Assembly: GCA_021823425.1 (NCBI GenBank)
Contig: JAKANX010000020.1
Location: forward strand, 1 to 14,198
Source: Microcaldota archaeon
GTDB taxonomy: Archaea > Micrarchaeota > Micrarchaeia > Anstonellales > Bilamarchaeaceae
Direction: 5' to 3'
DNA: 14,198 nucleotides
Shown here piece by piece: positions 1-5,028 of this stretch. The position numbers were made by a program, and so were the translations under genes. Each line of letters opens with the position of its first letter. The stretch's first letter is position 1. A model generated the notes under the pieces. The model ran no database searches. It worked only from the letters and a program-made list of their open reading frames with translations, and had not been told where the DNA came from.

Positions 1-579
1 GGAAAGCGCGCCGCCAAGGGCGAGGTGCTGGGCAAGAAGGACATACGCCTCAGGAGCTGCATTTTCAGGACGCGCGAGCCGCTCTACGAAGGGACGCAAA
101 ACCTCCTCGTCACCCTCGCATATTCCCTTTACCGCGCAGGCGGCGAGAGGAAAGTGGCCGAATCGGTGAGGAAGGGGCTGAATTCGAAGATGGATGAGAT
201 GTTGAAAACTCCCGGGCAGGGAAAGGGGGAGCTCGGCGAAATAGGGGAAAAATTGGTGCATGTGGCTGAGGTTGAAGCGGGCCACCGCAAAAGGGCGCTC
301 GAACTCTACGAAAATATCCAGACGGGCATGGCAATTGAAAGCGTGGATGCTGTCATCGGGTCCGTGCTGCACGCAATTGTCGCTCCCATCGGCACGCTCA
401 TCGCAAATGTGGACGTGCGCAAATTCAAGAAAGGGGTTTCAGGGGCCTTGAAGGAACTCGACGCGCTATACGGATTCACGAACGACGAGCGCGCGGCAAT
501 GCTGATCAATATTTACGAAAAAATAGGGGAATTCAACAGGCAGTCCTTGGAAAACATGGGGAAAAAGGCGGAAGGATGA
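1..579 (+). CDS. Unrecognised mostly helical protein, 5' end outside window
   Basis: This reading frame is open from the first base of the window to a TGA at 577-579, giving 192 visible codons. There is no stop before the GTG at 25, so the gene most likely begins upstream; the GTG at 25 is only a fallback start. The visible part is rich in Lys, Glu and Ala and looks largely helical. A more hydrophobic stretch, roughly codons 115-140 (around SVLHAIVAPIGTLIANVDV), could be a buried helix or membrane-associated segment, but it is not a clear transmembrane span. No catalytic motif or known family is recognised. Its stop codon overlaps the next gene's start (ATGA at 576-579), so the two are very likely co-transcribed and translationally coupled. 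Coding is credible because of that overlap, the length and the even composition; function is unknown. Confidence 0.72.
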   Translation, partial: GKRAAKGEVLGKKDIRLRSCIFRTREPLYEGTQNLLVTLAYSLYRAGGERKVAESVRKGLNSKMDEMLKTPGQGKGELGEIGEKLVHVAEVEAGHRKRALELYENIQTGMAIESVDAVIGSVLHAIVAPIGTLIANVDVRKFKKGVSGALKELDALYGFTNDERAAMLINIYEKIGEFNRQSLENMGKKAEG

Positions 580-1052
580 GAGATGCACATGCGCTCAAGG
601 CAGGATGCGAGAGGCTTGCACGCGAGGCGCCCGCGGAGTTTTGGAAGGCCAAGGAAACGTTCGCACGAATGCTTCCCCTCCTTGATAACGAAAAGACGAT
701 TTTGCGGAACAGGGGCGGGCTCATCCTGCTTGCAAGGGAGGCCGAAGAAGGAATACGCGACGGAAAAGGCGCGGCAATCGGCGTGCTCGTGGGCGAAGGC
801 GGAAGATGGGCGTCGGGAATCGCATTTTTCGGAGGCGCCGCGGCAGTGGTGTGGGGAATGGTGTTCGGGGAAATAGGCGGATGGTGCGGGAACATCCTGA
901 AGGCGGGCGGCGCGCTGTCCATGGTTTCCGGCATCGGAATACAAATCAGGCAGGCGTACAGGCTCGGGCAAAGCATAGAGTTCCCTGTCAACGCGAAACT
1001 CTTCCTAGAAGGGCTCAGCAGGCACATCGGATTCCCGGGCAATAAGGATTAA
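576..1052 (+). CDS. Unrecognised small protein with Gly-rich membrane segment
   Basis: A 158-aa protein. The ATG at 576 overlaps the preceding TGA (ATGA), which fixes the start and implies translational coupling. Residues 1-65 are charged and helical. Residues about 78-123 are strongly hydrophobic and rich in Gly and Ala, enough for one long or two short membrane helices (about 78-99 and 101-123). They are joined by a very short turn containing a Trp and a Cys, so a helical hairpin in the membrane is plausible. The C-terminal 35 residues are soluble-looking. No family is recognised. It probably acts with its upstream partner at the cytoplasmic membrane, but this rests only on gene overlap and hydrophobicity. 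Its TAA stop (1050-1052) lies inside the AT-rich box proposed as the trpS promoter. Confidence 0.75.
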   Translation: MRDAHALKAGCERLAREAPAEFWKAKETFARMLPLLDNEKTILRNRGGLILLAREAEEGIRDGKGAAIGVLVGEGGRWASGIAFFGGAAAVVWGMVFGEIGGWCGNILKAGGALSMVSGIGIQIRQAYRLGQSIEFPVNAKLFLEGLSRHIGFPGNKD

Positions 1053-1055
1053 AAC
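1048..1055 (+). promoter_or_regulatory. TATA-type box for trpS, leaderless start
   Basis: The box ATTAAAAC is centred about 27 bases upstream of the trpS ATG at 1079, the usual archaeal distance from TATA box to transcription start. The mRNA would therefore begin at or next to the ATG. The bases just before the ATG (TTCCTCCT, 1071-1078) are pyrimidine-rich and cannot act as a Shine-Dalgarno, which fits leaderless translation. The box overlaps the stop codon of the preceding gene. Inferred from spacing and composition only. Confidence 0.55.
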
Positions 1056-1078
1056 ATTCACGGCAACTAGTTCCTCCT

Positions 1079-2215
1079 ATGGCAGAATTCACGGTCAATC
1101 CATGGGAAGTGAGCGGGGCGATAGACTACGACAAGCTCATCAAGGATTTCGGCACCAAGAAGATAGACGGGCAGCTCAGGCAGCGGCTTTCGGACGACGC
1201 GGGCGAGATGCACCACATGCTCAGGCGCGGATACTTCTTCTCGCACAGGGATTTGGACCTCGCGTTGGATGATTACGAGAAGAAAAAGGGATTCTTCCTC
1301 TATACGGGCAGGGGGCCCTCGGGGCCGATGCACATAGGGCACCTCATTCCTTTGGTATTCACGAAATGGATGCAGGAGCGTTTCGGCGCGAACCTCTACA
1401 TAGAGGTAACCGATGACGAGAAATTCCTCGTGAAGCAGAACATGAAATGGGAGGACACGCAGAAATATTCGTATGAAAATATACTGGACATGATTGCCGT
1501 AGGATTGGATGCGAAAAAGACGTTCATATTCAAGGATTCCGAATACGTGAAAAATGTGTATCCGCTTTTGCTCAAGGTGGCGAAGAAGACCACGTTCAGC
1601 ACGGCAAAAGCAGTGTTCGGCTTCACGGATTCATCCAACATCGGGATAATATTCTACCCTGCATACCAGGTCGTGCCCACGTTCTTCGAGAACAAAAGGT
1701 GCGTGATTCCAGCCGCGATAGACCAGGACCCGTACTGGAGGATACAGAGGGACGTCGCGGAGGGGCTCGGTTTTTACAAGACAGCCGCGGTGCACAGCAG
1801 GTTCCTTCCCCCGCTCACCGGAGTGGAGGGCAAGATGAGCTCGAGCGCCGCGGACACGGCGATATGGCTCACTGACGACGAGAAGACGGTGAAGAACAAG
1901 ATAAACAAGTACGCGTTTTCAGGCGGAAGGATCTCGGTGGAGGAGCACCGCAAGCTCGGAGGGAACCCGGACATAGACGTCTCATACCAGTGGCTGAGCA
2001 TATTCTTTGAGCCCGATGATGCGAAATTGAAGAAGATACATGACGACTATGAGGGCGGGAAGATGCTCACAGGGGAACTGAAGCAGATTCTGATTGAGAA
2101 GATAAACAATTTCCTTGCGGCGCATAGCGAGAAGCGTGAGAAGGCGAGGGAACTGGTGGACGAGTTCATGTACGAAGGCGAGCTCGCGAAGCAGATGTGG
2201 AAGAAACAATTTTGA
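1079..2215 (+). CDS. trpS: Tryptophanyl-tRNA synthetase, archaeal/eukaryal type
   Basis: A 378-aa cytoplasmic class I aminoacyl-tRNA synthetase that activates tryptophan with ATP and charges tRNA-Trp. The ATP-binding HIGH signature is intact at residues 85-88 (in PMHIGHL). The second signature loop is KMSSS at residues 252-256. Around it lie features typical of archaeal and eukaryal TrpRS rather than bacterial TrpRS: TGRGPSGPMHIGH ahead of the fold, DQDPYWR in the middle, and after KMSSS an NKYAFSGGR stretch followed by EEHRKLGGNPDIDV. Length fits archaeal TrpRS. Many archaeal/eukaryal enzymes, as I recall them, have Ala where this one has the middle Ser of KMSSS, a mild variant that should not affect function. 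The start at 1079 is supported by a TATA-type box 27 bases upstream. The gene ends 128 bases before the convergent hydrolase gene, with a hairpin array between them. Confidence 0.96.
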   Translation: MAEFTVNPWEVSGAIDYDKLIKDFGTKKIDGQLRQRLSDDAGEMHHMLRRGYFFSHRDLDLALDDYEKKKGFFLYTGRGPSGPMHIGHLIPLVFTKWMQERFGANLYIEVTDDEKFLVKQNMKWEDTQKYSYENILDMIAVGLDAKKTFIFKDSEYVKNVYPLLLKVAKKTTFSTAKAVFGFTDSSNIGIIFYPAYQVVPTFFENKRCVIPAAIDQDPYWRIQRDVAEGLGFYKTAAVHSRFLPPLTGVEGKMSSSAADTAIWLTDDEKTVKNKINKYAFSGGRISVEEHRKLGGNPDIDVSYQWLSIFFEPDDAKLKKIHDDYEGGKMLTGELKQILIEKINNFLAAHSEKREKARELVDEFMYEGELAKQMWKKQF

Positions 2216-2238
2216 TTTGGGGAGGGGTAGGTTCCACC

Positions 2239-2321
2239 ACCGGGTCTTCGACGCATCGAAGACTGGTCCATTCGTCGAATACTTCGACGAATTGGAGGCG
2301 GGGAGGGCGCTCCCTCCCTGC
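2239..2321. repeat. Array of three tandem hairpins (array A) between convergent genes
   Basis: Most of the 128-base gap between trpS and the convergent hydrolase is taken up by three consecutive inverted repeats. Hairpin 1: GTCTTCGA (2244-2251), loop CGCA, TCGAAGAC (2256-2263), extendable outward by ACC/GGT (2239-2241 with 2265-2267). Hairpin 2: ATTCGTCGAA (2270-2279), loop TAC, TTCGACGAAT (2283-2292), a perfect 10-base stem that can be extended by TCC/GGA. Hairpin 3: GGGAGGG (2301-2307), loop CGCT, CCCTCCC (2312-2318), extendable to 10 pairs (2298-2321) with one G-T wobble. No T-run follows on either strand, so these are not bacterial-type intrinsic terminators. They may stabilise or process the 3' ends of both convergent mRNAs, or be a dispersed palindromic repeat. 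Hairpins 1 and 2 resemble two hairpins in the gap at 2893-3019. Confidence 0.85.
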
Positions 2322-2343
2322 ATGGTGTGTGGAAGAAGCAGTT

Positions 2344-2892
2344 CTAGGGTTTTATTTTCCGCATTATTTCCAGAACGCGCCTGTATTCAAGGTGCCCGTC
2401 CCCTGCGTTTATGTGCCCTGCGCCGTGCTCCACAATAAGTTCAGTGCCCAGCGCCTTGGCGAGGAATCCCCCCTCTTCAAGCGGGACGAGCGGGTCGTTG
2501 TCCGAATTAATCACGGAGAATTCATCGCACGCGGAGCGTATTTTTGCGAAGTCAAACCCATCTTTCGTAAACTCCCTTATCTGCGGAATCCCGATGTCGT
2601 GCGCGAACCCTGAAACCAGGATTGCCGCGCGCGCATTCTCCCCTTTTTCGAAGGATTCGAGCAGCCTCAAAATCGCGGGGCAGCCGAGCGAGTGCCCTAT
2701 TAGAATAATATCGCCCTTGAATTCGGCCTGCGCGCGCAGGGTTTCAATCCAATCCTCCTTCACCGGGTTCTGCGTATTGGGCAAGTCGGGGCAAAAAGTC
2801 TCAATCCCGGACTTTTCCAGCTCAGTTTTCAGCCACGGGAACCAGTTGCTGGAGGAATCGGCCCCCCAGCCGTGCACGATTAATGCCTTCAT
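2344..2892 (-). CDS. RBBP9/YdeN-type alpha/beta hydrolase
   Basis: A 182-aa protein with the compact alpha/beta-hydrolase fold of the RBBP9/YdeN serine hydrolase family, cytoplasmic by lack of any signal sequence. The N-terminal strand and oxyanion region is seen in IVHGWGADSSSNW (residues 5-17). The nucleophile elbow is GHSLG (66-70) with Ser68. The acid is probably Asp133 in SDNDPLVP, and the base His160 in GAGHIN, so the triad is complete. Length matches the family (about 180-190 aa). The natural substrate of these hydrolases is generally unknown; a small ester or thioester is assumed from the fold. The ATG at 2892 gives a normal N-terminus right at the first beta strand. Transcription is convergent with trpS. 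It stands alone on its strand, separated from the upstream ATPase gene by 127 bases holding a second hairpin array. Confidence 0.9.
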   Translation of the reverse strand: MKALIVHGWGADSSSNWFPWLKTELEKSGIETFCPDLPNTQNPVKEDWIETLRAQAEFKGDIILIGHSLGCPAILRLLESFEKGENARAAILVSGFAHDIGIPQIREFTKDGFDFAKIRSACDEFSVINSDNDPLVPLEEGGFLAKALGTELIVEHGAGHINAGDGHLEYRRVLEIMRKIKP

Positions 2893-2928
2893 TTGCCCAC
2901 TTTGCCTTCATAGGGTTGTTTCCTGTTT

Positions 2929-2995
2929 CGGGTTTTAAGTTTCGAAACCCGATCTTCGCGCATCGCGGAGGGATTTCGCCGAAATGGCGGCGAAA
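2929..2995. repeat. Array of three tandem hairpins (array B), related to array A
   Basis: The 127-base gap between the ATPase gene and the hydrolase gene (both minus strand) holds three consecutive inverted repeats. First: CGGGTTT (2929-2935) with AAACCCG (2945-2951), its loop holding part of the palindrome GTTTCGAAAC. Second: CTTCGCG (2954-2960), loop CAT, CGCGGAG (2964-2970), one G-T wobble. Third: TTTCGCCG (2974-2981), loop AAATGG, CGGCGAAA (2988-2995), perfect. The second and third correspond to hairpins 1 and 2 of the array at 2239-2321: both share TCTTCG plus CGCATCG in the first and a CG(T/C)CGAA core in the next, with paired substitutions that keep the stems. No T-run follows, so a classical terminator is unlikely. 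The array lies 3' of the lipoprotein-ATPase operon and overlaps the likely hydrolase promoter. Confidence 0.82.
2932..2939 (-). promoter_or_regulatory. Possible TATA-type box for the hydrolase gene
   Basis: On the minus strand CTTAAAAC is the best AT-rich box upstream of the hydrolase ATG at 2892. It is centred about 44 bases upstream, which would give a leader of roughly 18 bases. The leader has only a weak purine-rich segment, so the assignment is tentative. The box lies in the loop of the first hairpin of array B. Confidence 0.3.
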
Positions 2996-3019
2996 CGCGG
3001 AACCCTGAACGGGAAACGG

Positions 3020-3820
3020 TCATCTCTCCTTCCTTGGCGCCGCAGCCTTTGCGGGCTTGGAGAGGGGCACTTGCAGGCTCACCCCGTCCGCGCTAATTGA
3101 AAGGGGGACTATCCTGTTCATGTGCGGAACGCCCTTCATCTTGAGCACTTCCAATGCGCGCTTCCTGTTCCCCTCCTCGTCGTACAAATAGTACATGTGC
3201 ATCCACGAGTCAGTGAGCGACTCCATCCCGTATTTCGTGCGGGGAAGCACGTCCTGCGTGGTCGCGGGCGTGTCCTCGGAAACGATTATGGTGGTGGTGC
3301 CCCAGCGCCTTATGTTCTCTATGAGCTTGAGGAATCCCTTCTGCCGCTCGTCGTCGGTCTGGAAAAGCAACGCGATAGGCATTATGGAGTCTATCACGAC
3401 GCGCTCTATTCCCATCGTCATTATCAATTCCTCAATCGCGCTGTTCTTGAACAGGAATTGATCAACTTCGTGTATCGGGTAGTCCAGAAACAGGATTTTC
3501 TTGTCCTGCTCCAGCCTGGCTATGTTCCAGCTGTAGCTGGCCATGTTCGCGTACGTGGAGCTCCTCGTTTCTTCAAGCGCGATGTAAAGGCCGGGCTCGG
3601 CGAACTTCTCCGCTCCGTTGACGAGGAACTGCATCGCGAGGGTGCTTTTCCCGCAGCCCGTGGGCCCGGAAAGCGTGGTTATCGAGCCCTTGGTGAAGCC
3701 GCCGTCCATCATGGCGTCCAAGCCGCTTATCCCGCTCTGGACTATGTCCCTTTTCATTTGCTCGCCCTCGACGAGCAAAAGCTCGTAAAACTTCGTTTTC
3801 CGATCATGCGACCGCCTCAT
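3020..3820 (-). CDS. KaiC/RAD55-type RecA-fold ATPase, single domain
   Basis: A 266-aa cytoplasmic P-loop ATPase of the archaeal KaiC-like/RAD55 group. SGISGLDAMMDGG (residues 29-41) is the usual motif leading into the fold. Walker A is GPTGCGKST (52-60, Lys58, Ser59). An EE pair at 83-84 sits where KaiC-like proteins carry the catalytic glutamates. Walker B is VVIDS (141-145, Asp144). There is one RecA domain, unlike the doubled cyanobacterial KaiC. Family members range from recombination paralogues to signalling and motor-associated ATPases (GvpD, ArlH), so the family alone does not give the role. The start at 3820 is chosen because its ATG overlaps the preceding stop (ATGA on the minus strand, 3817-3820). 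Met22 would be the alternative and would remove a basic 21-residue extension. It is third in an operon after a lipoprotein and a 159-aa protein, so a membrane-linked regulatory or motor role is possible. Confidence 0.9.
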   Translation of the reverse strand: MRRSHDRKTKFYELLLVEGEQMKRDIVQSGISGLDAMMDGGFTKGSITTLSGPTGCGKSTLAMQFLVNGAEKFAEPGLYIALEETRSSTYANMASYSWNIARLEQDKKILFLDYPIHEVDQFLFKNSAIEELIMTMGIERVVIDSIMPIALLFQTDDERQKGFLKLIENIRRWGTTTIIVSEDTPATTQDVLPRTKYGMESLTDSWMHMYYLYDEEGNRKRALEVLKMKGVPHMNRIVPLSISADGVSLQVPLSKPAKAAAPRKER

Positions 3821-4296
3821 TTCCTCTTTTCCATGAGCTTCTTCCCGACCGCCATCCTCCCCTCAATCGCCTTCCTGAAAGCCTCGAGGTCCTTGGGCGT
3901 GTAGACCTTCTCTATTATGAGCTTCTTGAGCTCGTAGTTGTTGACTGCTATGTCCATGAGCATGGCGTGCACCTGGTCCGCGCTCATCTTCACCTCGTCC
4001 GGGCGCAGCAGATCTATGGAAAACGGGGAATAGTTGCCGCAAACGCGCGCGAGCACCGCGATATTCTTCACCAGCACCTTCACCTCCACGGAACTGGAGA
4101 GAATCTCGCCGTTCTGCATGGGCTCGTCAATCTGGCCTACGGCGTAGACCATTCCGGGCTCGGTGAGCATCTTCTGCACGAGGCCGGTCCCGAGCTGGGC
4201 GATGACCTCCTTGGTGTTGCCGTGCAGGTCAAAGTAAAGGAGCGCGAGCACGCCCCCGTTGCCTATCGTCTCGTTCGTCAGCTTGTCAATGTCCAT
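3817..4296 (-). CDS. Unrecognised 159-aa protein coupled to the KaiC-like ATPase
   Basis: A soluble alpha/beta-looking protein of 159 residues with no signal peptide or membrane helix. The open frame reaches back to 4428 but the extra 44 codons overlap the end of the lipoprotein gene. The ATG at 4296 lies 5 bases after that gene's stop and begins the well-behaved sequence MDIDKLTNETIG, so I take it as the start. The stop overlaps the ATPase start by ATGA, strong evidence of coupled translation and a likely complex with that ATPase. Visible features are a hydrophobic strand (GGVLALLYFDLHG), a possible second sheet region (SVEVKVLVKNIAVLARV), then a helix and a basic C-terminus (about 135-159). 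I do not recognise the family and see no catalytic motif. A role as ATPase partner or adaptor is inferred from context only. Confidence 0.82.
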   Translation of the reverse strand: MDIDKLTNETIGNGGVLALLYFDLHGNTKEVIAQLGTGLVQKMLTEPGMVYAVGQIDEPMQNGEILSSSVEVKVLVKNIAVLARVCGNYSPFSIDLLRPDEVKMSADQVHAMLMDIAVNNYELKKLIIEKVYTPKDLEAFRKAIEGRMAVGKKLMEKRK

Positions 4297-4301
4297 AAAA
4301 A

Positions 4302-4949
4302 TCACGTCACGTTTCCCGAAGCCTTCTGGCGTTCGCATTCCCTCCTGGCCGCATCCTCCTGTATCTGGCTGCAGTCCACGTTGAAGGCGGAGAGGGCGGC
4401 CTGTGCCATCACCGTCCCGAAGTCGCACACCGTTCCGTTGGTGTTGAAAATGTCATCGCCGAAGCCGCCTGCCCTGCAAGCCGGGATTCCGGGCATGGAA
4501 GCGTACGTCGGCACGCGGGCGCCGTAGGGCGTCTTGGAGTCGAAGCCCGAGCTCTTGAACGTGCTCTTGTTGAAGGCAATCCAGCTGCAGTTCTCGAACG
4601 GCGTGCCGTTCATTCCTCCCTTAATGAAATAGGTGTCGCCCTTGATTATCGTCACGTAGGTGCCGTTGGCCGCGTCCGAGGCGTATTCGCTGCGCACGTT
4701 GCCGTCCTTCATGTACACGGTTATGTTCTGGCCGGGCTGTATGTCCGCTACGGTGCAGGTAATGGGGGCGCCCTGGAAGCCGGCCGTGTTGAGCTGGTCT
4801 ATGCTGAGTTCGGGCCCGGGCTGCGAGGAATTGTAGTTGGTGGGGAAAGGGCGCGCCACCCCGGTCTCGTTAAGGGGCCGGGGCTGGGGCAGCAGGCAGC
4901 CTGATGCGAGCAGCAAAAGCGCCAACACAAGGATTGCCCTTATCGTCAT
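4302..4949 (-). CDS. Cys-rich secreted lipoprotein, unrecognised
   Basis: A 215-aa protein starting at the ATG at 4949. The frame runs further upstream, but that stretch crosses the divergent promoter and reads into the opposite gene, and 4949 starts directly at a signal peptide. That peptide has one Arg (MTIRAI), a Leu-rich core (7-14) and a lipobox-like ASGC ending at Cys18, so the mature protein should be lipid-anchored on the outer face of the membrane. The mature part holds six further Cys (65, 121, 158, 175, 193, 205), which could form three disulfides, and about nine Asn-X-Ser/Thr sequons, consistent with an exported glycoprotein. Around residues 62-130 the pattern (TCTVADIQPGQNITVYMKDG, then NVRSEY, IIKGDTYFIKG and CSW) resembles ligand- or metal-independent beta domains seen in other archaeal lipoproteins, but I cannot name a family. 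It heads an operon with the 159-aa protein and the KaiC-like ATPase. Confidence 0.85.
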   Translation of the reverse strand: MTIRAILVLALLLLASGCLLPQPRPLNETGVARPFPTNYNSSQPGPELSIDQLNTAGFQGAPITCTVADIQPGQNITVYMKDGNVRSEYASDAANGTYVTIIKGDTYFIKGGMNGTPFENCSWIAFNKSTFKSSGFDSKTPYGARVPTYASMPGIPACRAGGFGDDIFNTNGTVCDFGTVMAQAALSAFNVDCSQIQEDAARRECERQKASGNVT

Positions 4950-5028
4950 GAAACCCACGCAATTATTTAAATAGTGAAGGTTTATATAGTTAGTATCCGT
5001 AAATAAAGTTGTAAAATGTGGTGGTTTT
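4950..5028. promoter_or_regulatory. Divergent promoter region between the lipoprotein operon and the three-large-protein operon
   Basis: This 79-base gap separates two divergent operons. It is much more AT-rich than the flanking genes. On the plus strand TTTATATA (4981-4988) is a strong TATA-type box about 44 bases before the ATG at 5029. Transcription would begin near 5010, leaving a short leader that ends in GTGGTGG (5018-5024), a Shine-Dalgarno-like element 4 bases before the ATG. On the minus strand ATTTAAATA (4965-4973) and the same TATATAAA stretch are candidate boxes for the lipoprotein gene at 4949. Both promoters occupy the same few dozen bases, so the two operons are likely co-regulated or compete for the same site. 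Confidence 0.6.

Noticed and set aside
2939..2948. tRNA T-arm resemblance (GTTTCGAAAC)
   Set aside because: The palindrome does not leave a seven-base loop on a five-pair stem, and no acceptor, D-arm or anticodon arm can be drawn around it.
2929..2995. Hairpins as bacterial-type intrinsic terminators
   Set aside because: No T-run follows any stem on either strand, and archaeal intrinsic termination generally relies on T-tracts rather than hairpins.
2216..3019. CRISPR array or integron-type attC sites
   Set aside because: There are no regularly spaced identical repeats with spacers, no cas or integrase gene, and the hairpins are short separate stems rather than one long imperfect palindrome.
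3122..3904. Plus-strand open frame of 260 codons opposite the KaiC-like ATPase
   Set aside because: The minus strand carries intact Walker motifs and a coupled start; the plus-strand product is of low plausibility and shows no motif.
4297..4428. Upstream extension of the 159-aa protein to 203 aa
   Set aside because: The added 44 residues overlap the end of the lipoprotein gene and are Gly/Arg-rich antisense-like sequence; the ATG at 4296 has normal operon spacing.
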